Translations under genes and position numbers: made by a program | Origin: Calvatia gigantea | Taxonomy: Eukaryota; Basidiomycota; Agaricomycetes; Agaricales; Lycoperdaceae | Length of the DNA stretch: 64,000 nucleotides | Direction: 5' to 3' | Assembly (NCBI GenBank): GCA_025093985.1 | Contig: JACAAK010000018.1 | Location: 62,001-126,000, forward strand | Notes under the pieces: model-generated | The model's input: the letters and a program-made list of their open reading frames with translations, nothing else | Database searches by the model: none | What the model was told of the DNA's origin: nothing | Shown here: positions 10,444 to 20,138 of the stretch, one piece after another | Numbering within the stretch: position 1 is the stretch's first letter | Layout of the letters: the number at the start of each line of letters is the position of its first letter

Positions 10444-12130
10444 ATGCTTCCTCCACCATCCACTTGGGCTGACAAGCTCATTTCTCTCCACAAGTTGACC
10501 ATGACACAAGGTCATGATCTTCACGCAATCATAGAGGTGAGTGAACCCTCTGTACCATTCTTCAACCATTCACAGTGTGCTCAAGTTTGGTAAAAATCTT
10601 GACCGGGGTGACCTTCTCATCAGGCTGGCATCATATGCCCAAGAATGTCAGCTACAGAACACACTGGACCAGTTATGTTCAACTGACAGGAGCTCTGTGA
10701 TTGTCCTTGAGGAACTTCAGAAGAAGCTCATGCACTCTCAGAAATGGGTCCCAAGTGTATCACAGAAGGTATGATATCCATATTGTTCAGTATATGGACT
10801 TACAGTATTTCAGGACAATGTCCTACTTGTTGCAAAGGATGCAGTGATTAGTGCATCTATCACCTCATACTCAAGTTTAGATGTTAATGTGAAGGTACTG
10901 TCCAATCATCTTGACAGAGTGTGAATTTTCACGGCATTCATTTTTTTAAGGCCATGCTGCGAAACAAGAAAGAAGACTATGGATTATTAGACGTGTTCGG
11001 AACACCAGACCGTGAAAAGGCACTTACGCAACATGTACGGGCCACATGTCGTCATGTCCGTAACCAGTACCATCGCCGTGTATGTTTTGTTTCCTCAATT
11101 GTAGTTATTGCTAACCACTTACTCCTAACCTAGCTCATTGAGAGTGTACACTCCAATCCAATAGAGCTGCGCGAGTTTGCGTGCGTGACAGTTCGTAAAT
11201 ACAGCTTGCAACCTGCTGTTGAAGTTCCCCTTTTTGTCGTTGCCCGGATTGCATTGCTGGTAAACTAAGCTTTTATCTCTGTAAACAAACTCTTTCCATA
11301 ATTCATTTTCCTAGCGTCGATTCATCCGGGAGAACCCCAGCCTTGTCAAGTCCACTGATGAGGAGGATGACGGCGATGATATCGAAGATTCCGAAAATGA
11401 TGAAGACAGTCAGCAGAGTCACAAACGACGCCGAAAACACAAAGCTCATGTCCCACGTAGGGAGACTTTCTGGCCCCGGTTCGACATATTCTTACGACAG
11501 AAGGTCCAAGAACTCGGAACAAACCTGAAGACGGAGCAGTGGAAAGTGTAAGCACCAATATCTGCATATTTTCACGGTATTGAAGTGCCTTCAAAATTCC
11601 ATAGATACATGAATGATACTATATCTCACGATACTACTGGCCGCCCATCACACTCTTTAACTATGTCTAATCACGCCTCCATATTCACTGAGTTTAACAC
11701 TTCAAGCCTGGAATCTGGTGCTCCCTCCGCCCCATCAACCCCCAGACCCCCTTTTGGTTCTGCGTCATCATCTTCTGGGTCTACAGACCATCAAGCTCAC
11801 CAACCGGCCTTCACTCCCCCCTGTCTTTTCGAAGAGGACCATATTATGGACGGTAGTCGATCACTCCCCAACAACGGGGTCCCCATGCGGACTCTGCAGT
11901 CAACCCCATCGCCAGGCCCGAGCTCAACTTACTTTGCCCCACAACTGTCCCGTAGAAATGGTGGTGCGGCTACAGCCTTTAACCCCCTCTCTCGGAGCTA
12001 TGCCAAGGAGGGCACTGCTTTGCTTCGGGCCTCGCCTTTCACACCACTTCACAACCAACCTACCCTTGATGACACGCAGCACCGCTACCAACTTCGGCTT
12101 CCATTCATGTACTCTTCTCAAGATAAATAG
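10444..12130 (+). CDS. ORF2: seven-exon hypothetical protein paired with ORF1
   Basis: I do not recognise a catalytic domain. A consistent gene model has exons 10444-10536, 10586-10768, 10814-10894, 10951-11079, 11134-11259, 11315-11547 and 11605-12130. All introns are GT-AG and the total is 1,371 nt (456 aa) with no internal stop. The N-terminal half is helical-looking (WADKLISLHKL, RGDLLIRLASYAQ, RATCRHVRNQYHRR). An acidic patch DEEDDGDDIEDSENDED is followed by a basic cluster KRRRKHKAHVPRR, a probable nuclear localisation signal. FWPRFDIFLRQKVQELGTN follows, and exon 7 begins YMNDTISHD. The C-terminal 160 residues are Ser/Pro/Thr-rich. From memory, similar proteins lie next to ORF1-type genes in other Agaricomycetes; this is unverified. 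It starts about 190 bp downstream of ORF1 in the same direction, and unlike ORF1 it looks intact. Confidence 0.7.
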
Positions 12131-12404
12131 TTCTAAATACTTGATGTGACATAATTAATCCTCTATAAACAATCTATTTTATGGTGAACGATTGGTAGTA
12201 ACAGCAACCTGGAAAAGCGGGATTTGTGCAAAACGGGTTTCCCACTTTGGTAAGTACAGGGTCATGTCACATGTTTTTGTGGTGTGTTCCTTGGTTGCAT
12301 CGCGGTTTCGTGACCGCCATTCTCGTTACCAACACGGGTTTGTTTCACAACTAACACGTTCGGCCATCAACACGTCGCGGCGACGTGTGATTTCTCTGGC
12401 CGTG

Positions 12405-12844
12405 TATATCCTACTGTTTCTGAAATCGAACCAAAGAACCTCGCGAAGCAACTGCCAGAAGGCAAGAAATGCGTCGTGGTCCTCGACAACATCATCACAT
12501 ACCCGGAGGCCCTCGTCCCGTGGCAAGAACTTGTCAAAATATGCAAGGAAGAAGGTGTTTGGAATGTGATCGATGCAACCCACTCGATTGGCTGAGAGCA
12601 GAACTCTAACCCGACGGAGGCCGCGCCCGATCTCTGGTCTTCAGTACGCCTGACAGCTATCGGCTCGGGCAAAGGACGTCTTTGTTGATACCGGCGTGAA
12701 ACTGCTACAAATGGCATTACGCTCAACGGCTTGTCGCGATGCTGTATATTCCTGAACGGTAAATATCCCCATTTCGCGAACGGTCATAGATCACCCGGTG
12801 TGTTCAGCTTGAATTCTAGCAACCGCCACGTCGTCGGGACTTCT
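12405..12844 (+). pseudogene. PLP aminotransferase class V fragment, copy 2
   Basis: Near-identical to 679-1114. The frame reads NLAKQLPEGKKCVVVLDNI, then PWQELVKICKEEGVW, then DATHSIG, and a TGA follows at once. An extra 'gc' relative to copy 1 before the TGA gives the expected Gly after HSI, so this copy is slightly closer to the ancestral gene. AMLYIPER occurs downstream in another frame. No N- or C-terminal part is present. It adjoins the gene G fragment in the same orientation, whereas in copy 1 that fragment is inverted and separated by a Tc1 terminus. Confidence 0.7.
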
Positions 12845-13290
12845 CACACAACCTCTCATGCGTACAAGCCACTTCAGAAGCGCGCTTTAGAGGACTTCCA
12901 TATCCAGTTGGAATGTGAGGTGGCCTCTTGCTTGGTTTTGTCGCTATAGCAAACACCCCGTTCCTCCATGCAGGGAACGGCACAATTGATTGGATCCCTT
13001 TCCTTACTGTTGGTACGGGTATGCGTTGTCTGCATTCTCGGACCCATGTTTGCCACTAACTTTGATTCGTCCAATCACTTGAAGCCTCGGATTTCCGTCA
13101 GTGGATTGGGGGAGAAAGTAAGACTTTCAATTATTGTTATAACTCGATTCCTGAACGTGGTAAACGAATGGCCAAGATTATGGGTACACATGTGATGGAC
13201 TCAAATAGCGCATCCACCCTAAAGATGGTCTGTCAATCCCCCACATTTCGCCGCATTCGTTCATTCGTTCAACGTACTGAAGGAGCGATC

Positions 13291-14026
13291 AACGCCAGGT
13301 CAATGTCGAACTTCCTCTTTCTGGCGGACATCTCTCCTACCCCTGAGATCATGAATTACTCCTGCGGAAGTTATTGAGTGAGAGGAAGGCATACTCAGGA
13401 TATTTCTATCATAATGGTCATCTGTCCAAACTACCTGCTTCCAGTCCTCCACAGTCCAGTTTGCATATGTTTTTGCAAACACCAGCCTCTTCTGCTTGTG
13501 AACCCTAGTGAGTAAAGGCTGTTTTCTCTTCACTACAGCCTTCATCTCTGCCCTTTTGAGTGTCCTTCAAATTGTTTTGGATGAAACAGGTTGGTTGGTA
13601 ACATTTTGGAGGGCCTTTGTGACCTGAGAGGCATTATCGGCCTTGCAAGAGGTGAGAAGTTGAATGGCATATTTGGTATCAGAGGGGGAAAGCTTGCTTA
13701 GATGGCCACCAGTGGATTTGGAAATTGTTGGCCTATGTTTAGAGCGAACTCTAGAGATAGTACTGAGGGAATAACCAGTAGTGGAAGCAATTTGGGTAGC
13801 AGTATGTCCTTTGTCAAGGAGAAAGAGGATATGATCAATCTGAGAAGAAGAGAGAGGTTTCATGTCAACAGAAGATAAGTTATTGGGTTACTTTGGCCTG
13901 GAGAAGTAAGCTTTCATACAACGCCAGGTCAATGTCGAACTTCCTCTTTCTGGCGGACATCTCTCCTACCCCTGAGATCATGAATTACTCCGCGAAGTTA
14001 TTGAGTGAGAGGAAGGCATGTCGCTG
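13291..14026. repeat. ~105-bp direct repeats flanking Tc1 fragment A4
   Basis: The sequence from caacgccaggtcaatg to gagaggaaggcat occurs at 13291-13398 and again at 13919-14026. The left copy has three extra bases and a frame disruption (tcctgcgg versus tccgcg). A Tc1 insertion should give only TA, so this is not a normal target duplication. Confidence 0.8.
13421..13917 (-). mobile_element. Tc1 A4: internal transposase fragment in gene G
   Basis: Copy of about 2820-3317 of element A1: the N-terminal 98-residue HTH part of the transposase (13863-13567) plus the next part through WKQVVWTD (13545-13425). No TIR is present at either side. It is bounded by copies of gene G sequence at 13291-13398 and 13919-14026. 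Confidence 0.8.
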
Positions 14027-14289
14027 GTGGACTCGCTGTTGCGTCCAGGTTTACAATGAGGCCCATCAAACCTCTTCCATCGGCGCGTCAAATGTGACAT
14101 TGACTAGACAACAGCTGCGGGATCTTTGAGAAAATGGCGAGGATGTGGGTAGATATTTGCAATGAAGTTAAACGGAAATTGGGATCTGTCAAAACGACAG
14201 ATTGATGTATTTTGTAATCGATACTTCCGTCCACAGGGAAGGTCTATATCTACATATACACGCGTGAATACTGTAATTGAGAATAGTTT

Positions 14290-14625
14290 GTGAAGGCAGA
14301 TAACGTTGATGCGGGTAGATATTGCCGTTCTTACCGCAAATGCGAAGGCTGCGGTCGAACTCTGAAACGAGCCTGTATTAATCACATTCCACTTCTGGTT
14401 GGCGTTGTCCGTGCCCCGTTTCTCGACCTGGATCAACCCAGTGCCGGGTTTCACTTTCTCATCAACTGTGTAATCGTAGCATTAACACGACGAAGGCACG
14501 ATAATACCATTGAAGCTCACTGAGGGGGGCCTCGAGGACGTAGCCGGAAGCTCTGTTGGTGAGGAAACCATCGGACTTGGAGAGCGGTATCTTCTATTGG
14601 TAGTATCTTCCATTGGTATGTGTAC
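14290..14625 (-). pseudogene. Ricin-B-like lectin pseudogene L0
   Basis: Minus-strand relic of the lectin family described at 15713-16241. Exon 2 remnant: DGFLTNRASGYVLEAP at about 14575-14527. Exon 3 remnant: PGTGLIQVEKRGTDNANQKW at about 14446-14387, followed after a one-base frame change by LVSEFDRSLRICGKNG. Exon 1 and the first part of exon 2 are deleted: the 5'UTR-like block gaagataccgctctcc joins directly to exon 2. It is the left arm of an inverted duplication with L1, whose promoter-side sequence is also mirrored. Not functional. Confidence 0.8.
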
Positions 14626-15671
14626 TGCCTTCTGGTATTCCTGATGAGAGCTCGTTCTCTGACTCCCCTCATGCATTTAATTTCTGTCCAGTACTTTTGT
14701 GGCTGACGTCTTCTCACCCACTTCAACGTCACATGGGAAGCCGGGAGCCGTGCGTCAATAATGATAAGAGCTCAGTTCTGGACAAGTGTTCGAGGCCACC
14801 TGGCGGAGGGAGAATATGTAAGCCGGAGCATAGAGAGGACGGCAATAGCTTCCATCCGATTAAACTGAACGCTCAAATGATTGGTGCACAGGGTTGGAGG
14901 GTTGAGGGGGCCATGATTGTAATGAAATTGAAGCTGTCTCGGCACCTCTTACCTGAAGCTCACCATGCTTCCTGTCAATTATATCATTCGGTACGCTCCC
15001 GAATTCCCTCATTATCCCACTGACCGCCGATAGTTCGGATGATCCCTCGGTTCAGATGGTCACAACTTCCCAGCCAGAGTTTTTCAAGTCCGGCAGGGTA
15101 TGAGCGACGGAGAGTGATTTCAACCCCATGATTGCTCTCTTCAACCGCCTGATAGTTTGGTAAGAAAATGCGTGGGCGACAAATGGGATATGTACTAGAC
15201 ATCGCACAAGAATTCTGGTAATTTACGGTAAACTATTGTGCGAGAGGTTCGGATATCGTCCTACCTGGGGGGCCATCCGAACTACGGGCAGTGAGTGGTA
15301 CCGAAGTCGTAATTCATCATTCAGTTGTGTTAGACGCATAGGGGTTTTGGGATCACTGAACGCCACCACGACCCTCCAAACTTTTACACCAATCATATGA
15401 GCTTTCAGTTTAATCGGATGGAAGCTCAATGCCGTCTTCTCTACGCTTCGGCTTACACATTCTCCTTCCACCAGGTGGCCTCAGACATTTGTCCAAAACT
15501 AAACTCTCACCATTATCGATGCACGGCTCCTGACTTCCCGTGCGGCGTTGAAGCGGACGAGAGGACACCAGCCACAAAAGTACTGGACAAAAATTAAACG
15601 CATGAAGGAGATCAGGGAACGGGCGAACGCCAGGAATGCTCGAAGGCAGTACACATACCCGGACTGACACC

Positions 15672-15679
15672 TATAAATA
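15672..15679 (+). promoter_or_regulatory. TATA box of lectin L1
   Basis: tataaata, 41 bp before the L1 ATG. The same octamer stands 41-53 bp before the ATG in L2, L3, L4 and L5, so it is a conserved core promoter element of the family. Confidence 0.7.
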
Positions 15680-15712
15680 ACGGAAGATACTGCTCTCCGT
15701 GTCCTCATCAAA

Positions 15713-16241
15713 ATGCCTTTCTACTACTTCGTCTCCAACCCCGTAACATCCAACGTCCTCGATGCCACCAACATAGAGGTTGGCTTCCTCCCTCAGTTGA
15801 ATGTTCACCACCATTGAATTCTTTATGTACTTGCAGCCCGGCACCAAGATCATCATCATGGGACGGGAGTCCCCAGACGCCGACAGTCAGCTCTGGGAGT
15901 TCGAGGACGGCTTTTTAACCAACCGAGCCTCCGGCTACGTCCTTGAGGCCCCCATCAGTGAGTGACAACGCTAGTGTCGCACGACGGCGCCGAGTTAATA
16001 CTGCCAATACACAGTCGACGGGAATATCGAGCCTGGCACCGAGTTGATCCAGGTTGAGAAAAGGGGCATTGACAACGCCAACCAGAGGTGGAAGTACGAA
16101 CAATACAAGCTCATTTCCGAGTTCGACAACAGCCTTTGCATCTGGGGCAAGAACGGCAGTGTCTCCCCCGGCACCAACGCTACCGTTGATACCCTCCGGC
16201 AGGGGGAAAACACCCAGAGGTGGTTGTTCTTTCCCGCTTAG
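15713..16241 (+). CDS. Ricin-B-type (beta-trefoil) lectin L1
   Basis: Small carbohydrate-binding protein of the ricin-B/beta-trefoil fold; no catalytic domain is present. Exons 15713-15778, 15837-15957 and 16015-16241 give 137 residues, introns GT-AG (58 and 57 nt). QxW motifs, the hallmark of the fold, appear as QLWEF in exon 2, QRWKY and QRWLF in exon 3, one per trefoil lobe. Other shared motifs: DGFLTNRASGYVLEAP, PGTELIQVEKRG and LCIWGKNG. There is no signal peptide, so it is probably cytosolic like other mushroom lectins. Sugar specificity cannot be told. A TATA box lies 41 bp upstream. L2 downstream and L0 upstream are damaged paralogs; L4 and L5 are more distant ones. Confidence 0.85.
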
Positions 16242-18251
16242 GTGATAAAGTATGTAGATTACAAATAAACTGTATCTTTTGAGTTGTGGTGTATGTGTCG
16301 ATGTCGCAGAGAATATCGTTGAACAATCATCAGCAGTCTTGAATAACGCGTTGCGGTTACTATTCCAGTGCCTCCCTGGGCGTCAACCTCTATCATTTTC
16401 GTATATCTGGTCGTACTGTCCTTCTCCTGTTAACCGCCTTCCGGTGATAACACCTTGCACAACAACCGGTCGCTTAGATGTTTACTTGGGGATTAAATCC
16501 CGTTGAATAAAATTAACACGGTAGCTAAACCATGCTCAGTAAAGCGACGTAAATACTGGTGAGAATACCGAAGTGATGAGCTTGGGGTAGGAGAACAAAA
16601 GTTGGGAAACAGACCTTGGTGGAGGTCTTTTCAAACCTCGAACATAGCAAAGGACAGTGGGTGCCAGAATCGGAGTTCGGGAACTCCGGGAAACAAGTAT
16701 CAACACTGCGCCAACGAGTTGATGCGACAGAGGTCGTATCAACATCATATTAGTTGCGAAAAGTGTATTATTCAATATAACACAGTTTGCACTTTTTGAG
16801 ATCAGTAGGATTTTGATATGACCTGTGTCACATCAACCTGTTAGCGCAGTGTATTCTGTAAATCGTCAATGGAAAACCAGATATTACAGTTATAAGCACT
16901 CACGAAGATGAACTGGAGCAAAGCGTACCGCCCAATTCTCAGCTACAAGCCCTTCCTGAGGGGCATTTTCTACAGGCGAGATCGGTATAAGCTCAGATAG
17001 TGCGCTCTTGGATTCATCCGATTTGAGATACCAAGTCATATGAAGACTGAGGAAAAGGAGGGAGAACGCCAAACAGGGTGCACAACTGACTCTGTGGATG
17101 GATGAGTACTCCTCACCCTTTCAAGGCCGAGTTGTAGGATTCAGGCACCCGTCACGTAAACGTTATCACTTCTAAGTATCGTCTGAACCAAAGCGCTGTG
17201 TTTGAGAAAGACGCCCCCCTATTAAGGGTACTACCTCTGCAAACGCTGTCCGGGAGAAAAATATATCCGAGTACTATAGCCCCTGTCCCTGGTTGAAAGG
17301 GACCACCGAGTGAATGGATGACACTTGTTCCCATTTCCACGGGTATGATTGGGACTGAAGAGGTCCAAGGCGGCAAGCACTTTCCTCAGCATGGGGATAA
17401 TGACGATTTCAGTACGAACTGCGGTGGCTAACACAACAGCTGCGTGCAGGTGTCGGGTTGAGAAGAAGATCAGTTGTGGTTCGCCACACCCAAAAGAAAA
17501 AGCACATGATTGGTATGAAGAGGATGACAATGTTCGCATGTGATATGATCAACCTCATCCATTTCATTTCCGTGTGGTGGTGGAACGACTTGTTCTTTCT
17601 GGTCCATTGTAACGCGTCAGCTGCGAAATAACCGGCTTTGTGCGATACCAAAACATGAACTGAAATCGGGCTTGGGTTGGTCCGGTAGGACACGTGGAGG
17701 TCTAGGATAAGGGGGAACATCGTCGAACTTCCTGCCAGGGGAGTTGAAAACTCAAGTGATTTACACACGAAACTTGGAGGTGTTGGTGGAATGTGAGATG
17801 ACCTGTGTCACATAACCTCATCGGCGCTGTGTACATATATGTACGGAATGACATTGACCCTAATCACAGTGGGACACGGCGAGGAAGAGATAACAAAACA
17901 AATTTCATGATCACAATGTATCAGGCTACTCGTTCTTTAATTGGTAATGCGCATTGGGGTGCCATCGAGTACGTTAAGATTTCGAGATACCTCCCAGCTC
18001 CGTACGCCGATCATTCGAGCTTTCAACTTCATTGACATGGAACCCCACGCCGTCCCCAGTTGTTTGACTACTAGCTGTCCGAAATTGGGCTCCCTGGATT
18101 GTCACTGTGTATGGCCGGTTGCTTTGTATACGGTGCTGTGATGAACAAGAAGGAATAAATTCTTCCAGCGTCGTACGGGAACAAAATGAATGAGGTACAG
18201 TGGATTGGGTAACAGGTGAACAGTAATAATGCCGGAGTCTCTACGAGTTCA
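16242..18251. other. Intergenic between lectins L1 and L2, no gene recognised
   Basis: No conserved coding sequence seen. A block with atgacctgtgtcacat occurs at about 16819 and again at about 17801, followed in both by similar cctgttagcgcagtgta/cctcatcggcgctgtgta sequence, so part of the spacer is duplicated. The stretch 17930-18090 resembles the region upstream of L1 (15330-15440). A minus-strand frame at 17768-17409 has one hydrophobic stretch (IVILFIPIMCFFFWVW), but I see no homology and do not call it. Confidence 0.5.
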
Positions 18252-18259
18252 TATAAATA
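18252..18259 (+). promoter_or_regulatory. TATA box of lectin L2
   Basis: tataaata, 42 bp before the ATG at 18294, matching the spacing in L1 and L4. Confidence 0.65.
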
Positions 18260-18293
18260 ACGATAGGTGCCGGCCCCCACGTCCTTCGACACA

Positions 18294-18909
18294 ATGCATT
18301 ACTACCTCGTCTCCAATGCTGCTACCGCCAATGTTCTCCATGTCACCGGCGACGAGGTAGAGTCCCTCCGTCCATGGCATGGTCGCAGACCTTTGACATC
18401 CTGTGTAATCGCAGCCCGAAGCCAAGGTGGTTTTTTGGGAGCAGAAGCCTCCAGCGGGCAAGGAAAAACCCTCAGACATTGACTATCAGCTGTGGAAGTA
18501 CGAGGACGGCTTTTTAGTCAACCGACCCTCTGGTTATGTCCTCGAGGCCCCTACTAGTAAGTGTCGGCGATAGTGGTGTTAAGTCGAATTATTACCATGA
18601 TTCACTAGTCGACGCGGAACTCAAGCCCGGCACCGAGTTGATTAAATCGAGAAAAGGAGCACGAGCAACGCAAACCAGAAGTGGAAATACGAGGAATACA
18701 GGCTTGTTTCTGAGTTCGACGACAGTCTTTGCATCTAGGGAAGGACCGGCAATGTCAACAGTGGGATTTTTTCCATAGTTGACACCATCCAACAGCAGGT
18801 GCCGACTCAGAGATGGTTATTCCTTCCTCCGTACAAATCGTGGAATGTAGCCGCCGTAATGTACCAGTTAGAGAAAATGTATTGCTGTACTGGGCGTTGG
18901 TGGGGATGA
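18294..18909 (+). pseudogene. Ricin-B-like lectin L2 with frameshift and nonsense change
   Basis: Same three-exon layout as L1: exon 1 18294-18356 (MHYYLVSNAATANVLH), exon 2 18415-18556 (PEAKVVFWEQKPPAGKE, then YQLWKYEDGFLVNRPSGY) and exon 3 from 18609 (VDAELKPGTELIK). In exon 3 a one-base insertion near 18648 shifts the frame; the conserved NANQKWKYEEYRLVSEF follows in the shifted frame. The Trp expected in LCIWG is a TAG. The last QxW (QRWLFLPP) is still readable. Splice sites and TATA box are conserved, so the damage is recent or reflects sequencing error. As written, the product would lose the third lobe. Confidence 0.8.
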
Positions 18910-20138
18910 ATGACGTGCTCTGTCCTTGTTTTAACGGCCTTCATCTATTCTGACCCCAACCAGCCTACTTGCTGTCGATCTCATACACCCCACCCTCTAA
19001 CCTCCATCCTCACCTTATCACGAAGCCCGTCGAGCCGTATTAAGGCTAATGCATTGATAACTGGTGATTTGCACGGGTCAACCAATTGAAAGGCTTGGCA
19101 GTTTCGCATGCTCATTGTATATTTGGGGGCAATCTGGGTTTTGGTAATCTAATTCAGGTTAATGTAGTCAGGATGTTTGATCATAGTCGTTATCCAATCA
19201 TTGAAAATACCGGATACTGTGATCGCTGCTTATAGGATTCCCCAGCGGCTACACTTACACGGAAACGTGTGAAGACAACACCATCGGAAGTATCATCCAA
19301 TGAGATGACCGTTGGTCGCGAGGTCCGGAACGACAGAATGAAATTTTTTGGTCGGTGAGCAGTCTGGTCTTGCTCGCTGAATTTGAAGCTAGGCAAGTTT
19401 GGGAAAACTCTGAGTCTCGAGACAGAGGTGATCCGCAGGGGGGTGAAATTGAACCGCTTGAGAGTGAACAAACAAAGGCAGCCGGGCGGGCCACAACCCA
19501 CCGGCGAGCATAAGGTCACGATGTGTTCGTTATTGCAATATTATGGCTGTCATTATCACTAGGAGGACGATAAACTCAATTCGGGTAACACTGACACCAT
19601 ATTCGGGACTCGGGTCCACCAATCAAAGCTAGGGTCGGTGTTCAGTACATGGTATAAGTTGAACATGCTCTTGCGGCTTCTACATTCACAGCTGAACCTA
19701 CGAGACGAATAAGTCACATTTCGGATTCTGTTAAATGAGGGTATAACGGCTGTTGTGTTTTGTTCCAGGTTCCTCTCTTGTGTTAGCAGGAGGGTCGCCC
19801 ATTTTCCCACGAGGGCACGGCGCGTTTCCCTTGCAATGCGGTCAACGGACTCATTCTCGTGTGAATTAGTAAGGTTAATTGATCCACTTATCGACCCACC
19901 TCACACACTACCGATACGCTGATCGAAGCTGTGATTAAAGGCGCCAATCTGATTGAAGATATATCGAATGCCATCGACTGGCTGGGGGTCCAATGGAAGG
20001 ACGCTCATTGCTGTAATCAGCGGACTTGAGGCTGCGCTCCGGAATCCGTGACCAGGGTTGAAAACAGATCGAAGGGGTCGTGGCATGAACGTTTTTTGGA
20101 CACTTTCCTTCTAACCATCTTCCTCAAGGTCTTCAGAG
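18910..20138. other. No supportable gene
   Basis: Minus-strand frames at 19519-19190, 19494-19255 and 19810-19559 are open, but their translations show no recognisable motif and overlap one another. I see no TIRs, LTR ends or lectin remnants here. Confidence 0.4.

Larger units (their letters stand above)
12848..14129 (+). pseudogene. Gene G: unidentified gene split by a Tc1 fragment
   Basis: I cannot assign a family. A continuous frame from about 13083 reads SDFRQWIGGESKTFNYCYN, then RMAKIMGTHVMD, CQSPTFRRIRSFVQR, SMSNFLFLADISPTPEIMNY. After the interruption a repeated copy of the last part continues with KLLSERKACRWWTRCCVQVYNEAHQ and stops at 14127-14129. Two putative introns lie upstream (donor near 12915, acceptor near 12972; donor near 13015, acceptor near 13083), but these are inferred only from GT/AG and frame. 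The gene is broken by Tc1 fragment A4 at 13421-13917, flanked by a ~105-bp duplication of its own coding sequence. Trp/Cys/Arg-rich blocks suggest a folded protein. Confidence 0.45.
14290..16241. repeat. Head-to-head inverted duplication of a lectin locus
   Basis: Sequence 14290-15060 on the minus strand matches 15265-16241 on the plus strand with divergence, including upstream DNA (for example ccacaaaagtactggaca on both sides and tttaatcggatggaagct). The arms contain L0 (dead) and L1 (intact). The approximately 200 bp between them is unmatched. Confidence 0.75.

Noticed and set aside
17409..17768. Possible membrane protein on the minus strand
   Set aside because: One hydrophobic stretch only, no homology seen, and it lies in spacer DNA between duplicated lectin loci.
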